Of a stretch of DNA of 64,000 bases, positions 22,996 through 32,243 are shown one piece after another; positions within the stretch are counted from its first letter, which is position 1, and each line of letters opens with the position of its first letter. Below the pieces are notes generated by a model, which worked only from the letters and a program-made list of their open reading frames with translations, was not told the DNA's origin and did not search any database. The position numbers and the translations under genes are program-made. Source of the stretch: Flagellimonas spongiicola (lineage in GTDB: Bacteria; Bacteroidota; Bacteroidia; Flavobacteriales; Flavobacteriaceae); NCBI RefSeq assembly GCF_023502425.1, contig NZ_JAMFMA010000001.1, positions 682,001-746,000 of the forward strand, given 5' to 3'.

Positions 22996-24681
22996 TTATT
23001 CCGCAAGTTCCAAAAGCGCAATATCGTAGTCATTATCCAACTCAACCCTTCCTTTTGAAACCATAACTTCGGTTCCTGAATAGGTGTCATATAGCATTGT
23101 GCCATCGCCAAAGAAACCTTTGACATATAGCGATTTTTTACCTTTTGGAAGGTCTAAAGCAACAACCACCTTATCCTTGTAGTCACCGTCAACATAAGTT
23201 CGAGAGAATACATAAGGCTTTTTTGCCAAACGTTTGTGTTTGCCAGCTCCTACAGCAGGGTGATCTCTTCTAAAGCTTCCCAGTTTTTGCCAATGTTTAT
23301 GGATTTTCTGGGTTTCTGGAAGGCTGTCCAAATCTTGCCAATTCATAAAGGAACGCAGCGTTGCATCCCCTTCTGTACCTTCAATAATCAAACTTCTTGA
23401 AGTTTCGTCACCATAATAGACTTGTGAGGCTCCTGGTGTTAGCAACAGCACATTGGCAGTATAATACGGTTGAGTACGTTCTTTGTCGAATGGACTTCCA
23501 TCATCATGAGAGGTCAAATAATTAAGGACACTCTTGCCTTTTAGTTTGGTATGTAAAAGGCGGCTGTACTTCTTAAATATCTTTTCGTAATCTTCATTAG
23601 CATCGATTTTTAAATCGAAATTGATAAGACTTTTGAAGCCATAATCGAAAAAGTCCACTTTTTTGTCGCCAAAATCAAATTCGCGACCACCGCTTATCCC
23701 ATAATTATAGACTTCGCCTACCATATAAAAAGGATTTTCGTCCAAAACCTGATCTGGATGCTTTTTCTTCCAAGTCTCAAAAGCATACGACGCCTCTTTG
23801 TAAAGATCCGACCAAGATTCCTCATTTACATGTTTAACGGTGTCTACACGGAAACCATCCACACCATAATCATTGATGTAATCAGTCAACCATTTAATGA
23901 TATAAAATCGAGGGGCTCTTGGGTAACCCGTACGTTCAAAAAAGAGTTGCAATTCGTCTAACTCCTGGCTCAATCTACCTTCGTCTTTCCATTTGGCCAA
24001 TAACGCATCAGGAAGTTCCACCGCCTCATCCGATTCTGTTAGGATATCTGGGAGATTCTCAACCAAAGTGCATGCTGTGGTGTTTTCATAGGTGGTAAAT
24101 TCACATTTGGGACCAGTTCGTACCCATTCTTCGGGCCATACAGGGTCTATATCGGTAACAGGTCCAGTATGATTCAGCACCACATCCAGTAAGACACGTA
24201 TTCCGCGTTTATGGGCGGCCTTGACTAGTTTTTCAAGATCTTTCTTGGAGCCAAAATTTGGATCAATGGCAGTCCAATCTTTTGCCCAATACCCATGATA
24301 GGCATAGGTATTCCCAGTTCCTTCATCAGTAGAACCGTGCACTTGCTCCACAACAGGGGTGAACCAAATGGCATTGATTCCCAGATCAGAGAAATAGCCC
24401 TCTTCTATTTTTTGCGTTACTCCCTGAATATCCCCGCCTTCAAAGCCTCTTAAAACCGCTGTTTCATTGTTTTGGTCAAATTGCACTCCCTTGTCGGGAT
24501 TACCTATGTTGAAGCGGTCTGTTAAAAGGAAATATACATTGGCACCTTCCCAGGCAAAAGGAATATCTTTTTCAATGATAGCTTCAGCAACCACTTGGGT
24601 ATCTTTTTTTTCTGGTTTTTTGGCTTCTTTACATCCAAAAACAAGGGAAATAAGGGACATGATAGCAAGTAGTTTTTTCAT
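22996..24681 (-). CDS. GH13 alpha-amylase family lipoprotein
   Basis: A 561-residue glycoside hydrolase with a lipoprotein signal (MKKLLAIMSLISLVFGC). GH13 regions are present in order: DVVLNHTG (I), GFRVDTVKHV with the nucleophile Asp (II), MVGEVYN with the acid/base Glu (III) and LTSHDD (IV). NAIWFTPVVEQVHGS and DKGVQF precede them, and a C-terminal beta domain closes it. It should act on alpha-glucans at the cell surface or in the periplasm. The start is ATG 24681; the TTG one codon up is not needed. No susC/susD pair or other starch gene is adjacent, so it is not part of a visible polysaccharide utilisation locus. Confidence 0.92.
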   Translation of the reverse strand: MKKLLAIMSLISLVFGCKEAKKPEKKDTQVVAEAIIEKDIPFAWEGANVYFLLTDRFNIGNPDKGVQFDQNNETAVLRGFEGGDIQGVTQKIEEGYFSDLGINAIWFTPVVEQVHGSTDEGTGNTYAYHGYWAKDWTAIDPNFGSKKDLEKLVKAAHKRGIRVLLDVVLNHTGPVTDIDPVWPEEWVRTGPKCEFTTYENTTACTLVENLPDILTESDEAVELPDALLAKWKDEGRLSQELDELQLFFERTGYPRAPRFYIIKWLTDYINDYGVDGFRVDTVKHVNEESWSDLYKEASYAFETWKKKHPDQVLDENPFYMVGEVYNYGISGGREFDFGDKKVDFFDYGFKSLINFDLKIDANEDYEKIFKKYSRLLHTKLKGKSVLNYLTSHDDGSPFDKERTQPYYTANVLLLTPGASQVYYGDETSRSLIIEGTEGDATLRSFMNWQDLDSLPETQKIHKHWQKLGSFRRDHPAVGAGKHKRLAKKPYVFSRTYVDGDYKDKVVVALDLPKGKKSLYVKGFFGDGTMLYDTYSGTEVMVSKGRVELDNDYDIALLELAE

Positions 24682-24771
24682 CAATTGGGATTTTAGTTAA
24701 AACTATAAAATGCTTGTGGAACTAGAAAATTTATTTAGTGCCAGCCCAAAATGAAATATGTTTAAGAGATT

Positions 24772-25551
24772 TTACCTGCGATTCAGTACGCGATATTCCT
24801 CATAACAACTGGATATGGCATCCAAGATTTGAAGGTCATTGGCGGTATTGATAAATGATCGGGAGTAATTGCAATTATTAAGAATATCTTCTATATCAAC
24901 CTTTTCCAATTGTAGTAGTTCGGTCAAGGTCTCTCGGTCAAATTTTGAAGCCAATAAGTCCCGGATGTCATCATCTTGCTTCATCTGTTGAAGCTTGCGC
25001 ATTTGCTTGGGTTTTTTTCCAAACAAGTTCCGGAGTAGGTCAGCGGGATTGAGAATCGCTCCCAAAACCTTGGTTACAGCACTGGGACTTTTGCTTCCGC
25101 CTTCGTAACTTTTAGATAATCCAGAAATACTGTATTGGTAGGCATTGTTGCTTATGGGGAGATTCTTGACATCAATCTCCAAATAGCCTGTTAATTGATA
25201 TGGCCTTACAATAACTTCTTCCAAGGCATAGGCCAATTCAGTCAATGCAATTTCCGTTTCTTGGAATTTGAACATATCACTGGTAACCCTGACTTTTTCG
25301 GATTTATATCCAAGAAAAGTTAAGTACAAGGTATCATTAACAGCCGCTGGAATGGTGAATTTTCCTTTTTGCCCCGTAATTGTTCCGACAACCTTATTTA
25401 GGTTGATAACGTGAACGCTGACCATAGGAAATCCATTTTGTGCATTGACAACAGTGGCAGTGATTTCACCTTCTTCCACTGGCTCTTCAGCATCCTGTCC
25501 AAATCCTAAATATGCGGTAAGAATAAATAATGTAAGTAGAACTCTTTTCAT
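24772..25551 (-). CDS. Exported protein with carboxypeptidase-like regulatory domain
   Basis: A 259-residue exported protein (signal MKRVLLTLFILTAYLGFGQ). After a short acidic linker comes a CarbopepD_reg_2 beta-sandwich: GEITATVVNAQNGFPMVSVHVINL, then GTITGQKGKFTIPAAVNDTLYLTFLGYKSEKV. The remainder is charged and helical with no recognised motif. Such domains occur at the N-terminus of TonB receptors, but here there is no barrel. The protein is probably periplasmic, of unknown role. It lies downstream of the helicase gene on the same strand, 75 bp apart. Confidence 0.82.
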   Translation of the reverse strand: MKRVLLTLFILTAYLGFGQDAEEPVEEGEITATVVNAQNGFPMVSVHVINLNKVVGTITGQKGKFTIPAAVNDTLYLTFLGYKSEKVRVTSDMFKFQETEIALTELAYALEEVIVRPYQLTGYLEIDVKNLPISNNAYQYSISGLSKSYEGGSKSPSAVTKVLGAILNPADLLRNLFGKKPKQMRKLQQMKQDDDIRDLLASKFDRETLTELLQLEKVDIEDILNNCNYSRSFINTANDLQILDAISSCYEEYRVLNRR

Positions 25552-25626
25552 GCAATCTTTGTAGCCATAAATGTACTAAACAAAGAAATAAAATTGGGAG
25601 TTATCTTGGTTTTAATATAGAATTAA

Positions 25627-27384
25627 CTAATGAAAACCGGGTTTCCTTCTACCGCCTCTTTTACCGGAACCTCCTTTTCTACTTCCTCGGAAAGACCTAT
25701 TATCGCCACCTTTTCGATGTCCTCTTTTGCGATCCCTCTTTCTTCCGCCTTTACCCGAGGATGATGGGTTTTTGGACACCTCAACATTTATAAATCGACC
25801 CTTGACCTTGAATTCAGTGAAAGTTTGCAGTACCAAATCAGTGAGTTGCGCGTCTGTATTGAAAAACGAAAAACTGTCCTTGGTGTCAACATTGAACACA
25901 TCGTCTTTATCCAGATTTAAGGTGTCTCGTAAAAAGTCTTTTAGGGACATCCAATCGTACCCATCCCGCTCTCCAACGTTAATGAAGTAGCGCACAGATC
26001 CGTCGCTTTGTTTGTTACCTCTGCCTTCACTTGATTCACTTCTATCCCTGCGTCCCTCATCAGAAGAATTTAAATCGCGGGTTTTGCTGTAATAATTATA
26101 GAAGCGTGTAAATTCTACTGAAACTATCTTTTTTATCAATTCTTCTCGATCCAGTCCTTCCAAAACATCATGAATGGCCGGCAAATAAGCATCAATTTCA
26201 GTGTTGGTTTCAGTTTCCTTTATTCTACTGGCAAGATGATACAATTGGATTTCACAAATTTCGATTCCCGTTGGTATTTTTTTGGAAATGAACTCTTGCT
26301 TGATTTTCTTTTCTATCGCCTTGATTTTCCGAAGCTCTGATCTGGTCACGATAACCATTGATATACCGGATTTACCAGCTCTACCAGTTCTTCCACTACG
26401 GTGGGTGTAGGTTTCTATTTCATCGGGAAGCTGATAGTTGATAACGTGCGTTATGTCATCAACATCTATTCCCCTTGCGGCAACATCTGTGGCCACCAAC
26501 ATTTGTACCTGTTTCTTTCTAAAAGAATTCATTACCAGATCTCGCTGGTTTTGACTTAGATCACCATGCAGCGCACCTGCATTGTAACCATCTTCTATCA
26601 ATTTTTCCGCAACACGTTGGGTATCTCTTTTGGTTCTACAGAATACTACCGAAAATATTCCTGGGTTGGCATCGGCCAATCTTTTTAATGCAGGATATCG
26701 ATCACGACCCCCTACTTGATAATACTCATGTTGCACTGTGGAAGCTCCTGCATTCTTAGTCCCAACGGTAATTTCTTGGGGCTTGTGCATGAATTTTTTG
26801 GCGATCGTAGCAACTTCTTTAGGCATGGTAGCTGAAAACAACCAAGTGAACTTCTCCTGCGGGGTATTTGAAAGAATATCCTTGATATCCTCATAAAATC
26901 CCATGTTCAACATTTCATCTGCTTCATCCAGCACGCAATAGTCTATTTTAGAAATGTCGACCATACCACGACCGATCATATCCTTCATTCGACCCGGGGT
27001 GGCTACCACTATCTGCGCACCACGCTTGATCTGTCTTGCTTGCTCAGTTATGCTCGCACCCCCGTAAATGGCTACAGTGTTTAGTCCCTTAACGTATTTT
27101 GAATACAGTTTTAGTTCGTTTGTAATCTGAAGACAGAGCTCACGGGTAGGGGACAAGATCAGTCCCTGTGTGGTTCTACTTTCGGACTGGATCTTCTGAA
27201 TCATTGGGAACCCAAATGCAGCGGTTTTTCCCGTACCAGTTTGGGCCAAGGCAACCAAATCTGTTTCTTCTTGTAATAAAATAGGAATGGCTTTGTCTTG
27301 AACTTCAGAAGGAGTTTCAAATCCAAGATCGGAAATAGCATCCAATAGGGGTTTGTCCAACCCCAAGGTTTCAAATTTTGTCAT
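25627..27384 (-). CDS. deaD: DEAD-box ATP-dependent RNA helicase
   Basis: A 585-residue DEAD-box helicase of the DeaD/CsdA group, which unwinds RNA in ribosome assembly and cold adaptation. Motifs are the Q-motif F-x-T-PSEVQ, Walker A AQTGTGKTAAFG, DEAD in VLDEADEMLN, LFSATMPKE and HRSGRTGRAG. After the two RecA domains comes a DbpA-type RNA-binding domain (YFINVGERDGYDWMSLKDFL) and a tail very rich in Arg, Lys and Gly. I take ATG 27384; the frame extends to 27447 but that extension is unlike the family. The predicted -7 box lies about 110 bases upstream, giving a long leader. Confidence 0.93.
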   Translation of the reverse strand: MTKFETLGLDKPLLDAISDLGFETPSEVQDKAIPILLQEETDLVALAQTGTGKTAAFGFPMIQKIQSESRTTQGLILSPTRELCLQITNELKLYSKYVKGLNTVAIYGGASITEQARQIKRGAQIVVATPGRMKDMIGRGMVDISKIDYCVLDEADEMLNMGFYEDIKDILSNTPQEKFTWLFSATMPKEVATIAKKFMHKPQEITVGTKNAGASTVQHEYYQVGGRDRYPALKRLADANPGIFSVVFCRTKRDTQRVAEKLIEDGYNAGALHGDLSQNQRDLVMNSFRKKQVQMLVATDVAARGIDVDDITHVINYQLPDEIETYTHRSGRTGRAGKSGISMVIVTRSELRKIKAIEKKIKQEFISKKIPTGIEICEIQLYHLASRIKETETNTEIDAYLPAIHDVLEGLDREELIKKIVSVEFTRFYNYYSKTRDLNSSDEGRRDRSESSEGRGNKQSDGSVRYFINVGERDGYDWMSLKDFLRDTLNLDKDDVFNVDTKDSFSFFNTDAQLTDLVLQTFTEFKVKGRFINVEVSKNPSSSGKGGRKRDRKRGHRKGGDNRSFRGSRKGGSGKRGGRRKPGFH

Positions 27385-27496
27385 AGCGGTGTATACCTTA
27401 AATCGCAAATATGTTGTGTTGCATAGAGCGATTTTTGGAATACGCATTTAAGCTCCGCGCAACACCATGCCCATACCGGCGGCGTTTATAAAGGCG

Positions 27497-27504
27497 CAAA
27501 GGTA
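27497..27504 (-). promoter_or_regulatory. Predicted -7 box of the DEAD-box helicase promoter
   Basis: TACCTTTG on the minus strand fits TAnnTTTG. It would start the transcript near 27490, about 105 bases before the ATG, and lies only 23 bases from the end of rdgB. No convincing TTG partner is seen. Confidence 0.35.
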
Positions 27505-27526
27505 CACCAAATTGTTTAGCTGGAGA

Positions 27527-28108
27527 TTATAATTGCCTGTTTTTGAAAAAGGAAACCAATTTTTGCATAGCCCTGGCTCTGTGGCTGATCCTATTTTTTT
27601 CGGCTGCGGACATTTCGCCGAAGCTTTTTGAGTACCCTTGCGGTTGAAATATGGGGTCGTATCCAAACCCGCTTTGTCCCTTTTTCGCGTTTAGAATGGA
27701 ACCTTCAACAATCCCACTAAAAACAAAGCTCTCGTCATTTAAATTCAGATGAATCACAGTTTTGAAATGTCCATTTCTGTCATTTTCGTTCTGTAATTTG
27801 GACAATACCTTATCCATGTTCGCATTGGCGTTTTTACCTAGTCCGGCATAACGTGCTGAGTATACACCGGGATCACCATTAAGAGCATCAATTAATAAAC
27901 CCGTATCGTCCGAAAAGCAATTGAAACCATAGGTTTCTGTTACATGATCTGCTTTTATTTTAGCATTTTCTTCCAAAGTTTCACCGGTTTCCGGAATCTC
28001 CTCCATACACCCTATATCATCCAACGAAAGCAATTCAATTTCTGCAGGAAGCAGTTGTTGGACTTCCCTTAATTTGTGTGCATTGTGGGTGGCAAATACA
28101 AGTTTCAC
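27527..28108 (-). CDS. rdgB: Non-canonical purine NTP pyrophosphatase (RdgB/HAM1)
   Basis: A 193-residue ITPase family enzyme that hydrolyses ITP, dITP and XTP to monophosphates and so keeps deaminated purines out of nucleic acids. Motifs are FATHNAHKLREVQQLL at the N-terminus, FSDDTGLLIDALNGDPGVYSARYAG, GFGYDPIFQPQG, and EMSAAEKNRISHRARA near the end. The start is a GTG at 28108: an in-frame stop lies four codons upstream and the family begins exactly at this point. A TACTTTTG box on the minus strand (28135-28142) is a likely promoter, divergent from the methyltransferase gene. Confidence 0.95.
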   Translation of the reverse strand: MKLVFATHNAHKLREVQQLLPAEIELLSLDDIGCMEEIPETGETLEENAKIKADHVTETYGFNCFSDDTGLLIDALNGDPGVYSARYAGLGKNANANMDKVLSKLQNENDRNGHFKTVIHLNLNDESFVFSGIVEGSILNAKKGQSGFGYDPIFQPQGYSKSFGEMSAAEKNRISHRARAMQKLVSFFKNRQL

Positions 28109-28151
28109 GTAATTGGTTTAATCGAAATTAGACCCAAAAGTAGTAATTTAG

Positions 28152-28622
28152 ATGCTTTCGAATTTTCTTATGAAACTAAAGCTACTTCCTCCGTTGGTCA
28201 TGGTTATTTTTGGGGTATTTATGTATCTCTTGAATCGATTTTTACCGGTTGGTGATTTTGATTTTTTTGGACGGATGGAACTTTCCTATGGACTCTTTAT
28301 GCTTGGACTGCTGGTCATTGCTATTGGAATAGGCCAATTTGTTTATGCCAAGACCACAACCAATCCCATAAACCTTGATAAATCCTCCCAATTGGTAACG
28401 AACGGGATATTCAAATTCTCAAGAAATCCAATGTATTTAGGGATGCTGCTTCTTTTACTAGGGTATGGCTTGCGGCTGGGGAATGCCTTCAACACATTAT
28501 TGGCTGCGGGTTTTGTGTATTACATGAACCATTTTCAGATCAAACGGGAAGAGGCGGCCTTGACCGAGCTTTTTGGAAAACCGTATTTGGACTATTGCAA
28601 AGCAACTAGACGTTGGTTCTAA
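28152..28622 (+). CDS. Isoprenylcysteine methyltransferase-like membrane methyltransferase
   Basis: A 156-residue integral membrane protein with four likely helices. It carries the ICMT/PEMT signature: LVTNGIFKFSRNPMYLG near residues 82-98, and a C-terminal FGKPYLDYCKATRRW with the conserved Glu/Tyr-x-x-Y region used for S-adenosylmethionine binding. Bacterial members methylate lipids or unknown small molecules; the substrate is not evident. The start is ATG 28152, or the ATG six codons later. It is divergent from rdgB and monocistronic. Confidence 0.82.
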   Translation: MLSNFLMKLKLLPPLVMVIFGVFMYLLNRFLPVGDFDFFGRMELSYGLFMLGLLVIAIGIGQFVYAKTTTNPINLDKSSQLVTNGIFKFSRNPMYLGMLLLLLGYGLRLGNAFNTLLAAGFVYYMNHFQIKREEAALTELFGKPYLDYCKATRRWF

Positions 28623-28768
28623 GGTAATAATGGTCTGTTTCTATTCATTTTGAAACATTTTAGGGGTGTTTTTTGATATATCCGCAATTGTCTACTGATT
28701 TTGTAGTGTATTAGATCCATGGATGGATATTATGTTTAATTTTATGCCTTAATTTTTGTAAGAAATAC

Positions 28769-30661
28769 ATGGTTGAAGTGGGACGCAAATACGTATTTGA
28801 TTTTGATAGCACCCTTACAAGGGTGGAAGCATTGGATGTTCTGGCGGAGATGACGCTTCAGGGTAAATCCAACCGAGATGAAGTTATTCAGGAAATTCAG
28901 GATATTACCAACCTTGGTATTGATGGGGACATTTCTTTTACCGAATCCCTGGAAAGAAGAATAAAATTATTGAATGCCCATAAAAATGATTTGGATGGAT
29001 TGGTGGATGAATTGCGTCAAAAGATCTCTAAATCCATTGCTTCAAATAAAGAATTTTTCCAGAAGTATTCAGATGATATCTATGTGATTTCATGTGGTTT
29101 CAAAGAATTTATTGACCCTATTGTGGAGGCGTATAACATTCCTTCAGAAAGAGTCTATGCCAATACTTTTACGTTTGATGAAGAAGGAAATATTACTGGA
29201 TTTGATGAAGGCAACGTATTGGCTTCCCATAATGGTAAGATAGAATGTCTTAAAAATCTGGATTTGGATGGTGAGGTACAGGTTATTGGCGATGGGTATA
29301 GTGATTACGTAATGCGCGAAGCTGGTATTGCCGATAAGTTTTTTGCCTACACGGAAAATGTGCATCGGGACAAAGCTGCAAATAATGCTGATCATGTTAC
29401 CCCTAATCTGGATGAGTTTTTGTTTGTCAACGATTTACCACGAAATATTTCCTATCCTAAAAATCGAATAAAGATTTTATTACTGGAAAATGTGCATCCT
29501 GATGCGTTTGACAACCTTTCAGAGGATGGATTTTCGGTTGAATTGGTAAAGCACAGCCTGTCTGAAGAAGAATTGATAGAACGTATTAAAGGTGTGCATG
29601 TATTGGGTATCCGCTCTAAAACCCAGGTCACCCAGAAAGTTTTGGATGCTGCCAATAAATTATTGGTCATCGGCGCATTTTGCATTGGTACTACTCAAAT
29701 TGATTTGGAATATAGCAAACAAAAAGGGGTGGTGGTTTTCAATGCTCCATATAGTAATACGCGTTCCGTTGTGGAATTGGCCATTGGTCAAATAGTGATG
29801 TTAAAACGTAACATATTTACAAGGAGCACGGAGATTCATAATGGGGAATGGAATAAAACAGCAATAAATTCACGCGAGGTTCGAGGTAAGAACCTAGGAA
29901 TTGTAGGTTACGGTAATATTGGTAAACAATTGTCCGTACTGGCCGAATCCATGGGAATGCGTGTCTATTATTATGATGTTTCAGATAAATTGGCCTTGGG
30001 TAATGCTATTAAATGTTCTTCTTTGGAGGATTTACTATCAGTTTCTGATGTGGTCACGCTTCACGTAGACGATAATAAAGCGAATAAAAATTTCATCGGC
30101 GAACGTGAGATTGAACAAATGCGGGATGGTGCAATCTTGATCAATCTGTCTAGAGGGTTTGTTGTGGATATTGATGCTTTGGCATCGGCACTAAAAAGTG
30201 GAAAACTTGGCGGAGCAGCTGTGGATGTATATCCATCGGAACCAAGAAGCAACGGAAAATTTGAAACGGCTTTACAAGGACTGCCCAATGTAATCCTAAC
30301 TCCACATATTGGTGGTAGCACAGAGGAGGCCCAACGTGATATTGCGGATTTTGTGCCGAACAAGATTATGGATTATATCAATTCTGGAAACACTGTGGAT
30401 GCCGTTAATTTCCCTAACATTAGGTTACCCAAACAGACCAACGCCCATAGGTTTTTGCATATTCATAAAAATGTTCCGGGAATTATGGCCAAGATCAATG
30501 AAGTATTGGCCAAGTTTGAAATGAACATAACAGGTCAATTTCTCTCCACGGATGACAAGGTAGGATACGTAATTACCGATTTGGACAAGGAGTACAACAA
30601 AGAAGTTGTAAAAGCATTAAAAAACGTAGAGCATACCATAAAGTTCAGGGTGCTCTATTAA
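28769..30661 (+). CDS. serA: Fused phosphoserine phosphatase / 3-phosphoglycerate dehydrogenase
   Basis: A 630-residue two-enzyme fusion. Residues 1-222 form a HAD phosphatase of SerB type: DFDSTLT with Asp11 and Asp13, Ser108 in VISCG, Lys157 and GDGYSD (174-179). Residues 232-630 are 3-phosphoglycerate dehydrogenase: GYGNIG (380-385), Arg462, Glu491, His513 in TPHIGGSTEEAQ, and an ACT domain from about 560 beginning RFLHIHKNVPG that usually senses serine. One chain would thus catalyse the first and last steps of serine synthesis. The middle enzyme, serC, is not in the window. Catalytic residues of both halves are intact. The start is ATG 28769. Confidence 0.93.
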   Translation: MVEVGRKYVFDFDSTLTRVEALDVLAEMTLQGKSNRDEVIQEIQDITNLGIDGDISFTESLERRIKLLNAHKNDLDGLVDELRQKISKSIASNKEFFQKYSDDIYVISCGFKEFIDPIVEAYNIPSERVYANTFTFDEEGNITGFDEGNVLASHNGKIECLKNLDLDGEVQVIGDGYSDYVMREAGIADKFFAYTENVHRDKAANNADHVTPNLDEFLFVNDLPRNISYPKNRIKILLLENVHPDAFDNLSEDGFSVELVKHSLSEEELIERIKGVHVLGIRSKTQVTQKVLDAANKLLVIGAFCIGTTQIDLEYSKQKGVVVFNAPYSNTRSVVELAIGQIVMLKRNIFTRSTEIHNGEWNKTAINSREVRGKNLGIVGYGNIGKQLSVLAESMGMRVYYYDVSDKLALGNAIKCSSLEDLLSVSDVVTLHVDDNKANKNFIGEREIEQMRDGAILINLSRGFVVDIDALASALKSGKLGGAAVDVYPSEPRSNGKFETALQGLPNVILTPHIGGSTEEAQRDIADFVPNKIMDYINSGNTVDAVNFPNIRLPKQTNAHRFLHIHKNVPGIMAKINEVLAKFEMNITGQFLSTDDKVGYVITDLDKEYNKEVVKALKNVEHTIKFRVLY

Positions 30662-30784
30662 TAGCAAATTGGGATTCCTTAAAATGGGTTTTCACCAATT
30701 GATAAACCCGTTTCACAACATTTTTAGTGGTGCCGAGTATATTCAACCTAAATTGTAGGCATATTCTTACTTATAATTGCCTAA

Positions 30785-31717
30785 ATGAAGATTGGAAACT
30801 TCGAAATATTTAAAAAAGGTTTTAGGGCCTATTACCTACTTGTGATATCTATTGTGGTGCTGACGATTACCATTCAGTCCATGACGCAATATTCCCTGAA
30901 CAAGCAGCGTTCCACCGCGTTAATTGTCAATTTATCCGGAAAACAAAGGATGTTGAGCCAAAAAGTACTCAATGAACTCTATTCCTGTAGATACCATAAT
31001 TGCGATTATGCCGAAATGAAGCTGGCCTTGACCAAGTTGTACCAAATGAATCGGTTTTTACAGGAAGGAAATGCGGCATTACGTTTAGAACCTTTGGAAG
31101 ACGAAACGATTCTGAAGGAATTCTCAAGATTGGAACCTCATGTGGAGTGGCTTTACAGTGAGTTGAAAAACTTCCGGGATTTCGAAGAAGTATCTTTTAA
31201 TGATGTAAGGTACCGGGTGGATCGTTTTGTTACGATAATGGATGGAATTGTGTCTTTGTTTCAGAAAAAAGCGGAGAAGGATATCAAGACAATGATGATC
31301 ATAGAGCTGGAATTGGCCATTTTTTCTATCGTAATTCTCATTTTTGAAATATTCTTTATTGTAAATCCGATTATCAGTAGAATAATGGATCAAAAGAAAA
31401 AGCTTTCGGAAATAGCCTGGCATCAATCACATGTTTTTAGTTCACACATGAAAAATATTGCTGATCTACAATATGTGTTAAAAGTTGAAAAGGATCCGGT
31501 GCGCCAGAAAGAGATTTACGGATTTATTGCTGAGGAATTGGACGAACTAAAGAAAGTGTCAAAGCGAATGGTAAAATCATTGGAAAAAACCACAAGTGAG
31601 GCTAAACCCCATCATTTAGTTATACGGAAAGTAGAAAGTTTTTTGGAGAAATATAAACTAATGCCCTCCAATTCCGAGCTTATTGATGATGGTAAGGTTC
31701 ATTCCGTAAAATCGTAA
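30785..31717 (+). CDS. PilJ-type membrane receptor with degenerate histidine-kinase helix pair
   Basis: A 310-residue inner-membrane protein. Membrane helices at about 16-34 and 172-194 flank a periplasmic four-helix PilJ/NIT-like sensor (VNLSGKQRMLSQKVLNELY is the typical nitrate-sensor-like motif). After the second helix comes SEIAWHQSHVFSSHMKNIADLQYVL, which resembles the dimerisation helix of Bacteroidota PAS-type kinases, with His216 at the phospho-acceptor position but without the following Pro. The protein ends without an ATPase domain, so it cannot be a complete kinase. It may act through a partner or as a decoy. Its last 38 bases overlap rlmH. Confidence 0.78.
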   Translation: MKIGNFEIFKKGFRAYYLLVISIVVLTITIQSMTQYSLNKQRSTALIVNLSGKQRMLSQKVLNELYSCRYHNCDYAEMKLALTKLYQMNRFLQEGNAALRLEPLEDETILKEFSRLEPHVEWLYSELKNFRDFEEVSFNDVRYRVDRFVTIMDGIVSLFQKKAEKDIKTMMIIELELAIFSIVILIFEIFFIVNPIISRIMDQKKKLSEIAWHQSHVFSSHMKNIADLQYVLKVEKDPVRQKEIYGFIAEELDELKKVSKRMVKSLEKTTSEAKPHHLVIRKVESFLEKYKLMPSNSELIDDGKVHSVKS

Positions 31718-32153
31718 ATCCGCGATAAACTTGTTCAACTAAGAATAAACGGACCATCTGATGGGAGAACGTCATTTTAGATAAACTCAACTTCTCGGTA
31801 CAACGTCTGTAAACAGCCTCGCTAAAACCGTAAGGCCCACCAATAATCATAACCAATCGTTTGGTGCCACTGTTCATTTTCTTCTGCAAGTAATTGGAGA
31901 AATCTACCGAGGAAAATTGCTTGCCTTTGTTGTCCAATAATACCACCGAATCCGAGACTTGCAACTGATTCAATATAAGTTCGCCTTCACGCTCTTTTTG
32001 CTGATTTTCGGAGAGGTTTTTGCTGTTTTTGATATCAGGTATGAGCTCAAAGTTAAACTTTACATAGTGTTTTAGGCGTTGCTCATACTCCTGAATTAAG
32101 AGAGCCAATTCTTTATTATCTGTCTTGCCAATGGCCAGTACCGTTATTTGCAT
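31680..32153 (-). CDS. rlmH: 23S rRNA (pseudouridine-1915-N3)-methyltransferase RlmH
   Basis: A 157-residue SPOUT methyltransferase that modifies pseudouridine 1915 in helix 69 of the large subunit rRNA. Seen are MQITVLAIGKTDNKELALLIQEYEQRL at the start, MIIGGPYGF for the cofactor loop, and the C-terminal LSLSKMTFSHQMVRL...EQVYRGFTILRNEPYHH, which is near invariant in the family. Start ATG 32153 gives the normal length; the frame runs on to 32267 but that part is outside the family. A TAATTTTG box (32157-32164) lies right against the ATG, so the mRNA may be leaderless. It overlaps the receptor gene by 38 bases at the 3' end. Confidence 0.96.
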   Translation of the reverse strand: MQITVLAIGKTDNKELALLIQEYEQRLKHYVKFNFELIPDIKNSKNLSENQQKEREGELILNQLQVSDSVVLLDNKGKQFSSVDFSNYLQKKMNSGTKRLVMIIGGPYGFSEAVYRRCTEKLSLSKMTFSHQMVRLFLVEQVYRGFTILRNEPYHHQ

Positions 32154-32243
32154 GACCAAAATTAATTTTTTCCTTTTAAACAAGGACCAAGGACATTGCA
32201 CAGGGAGTAATGTTTTTATTATTTTCGTTAAAACCCCATTTTG

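Noticed and set aside
27448..27666. Minus-strand 72-residue frame upstream of the helicase
   Set aside because: It lies mostly inside rdgB in another frame and has no family-like sequence.
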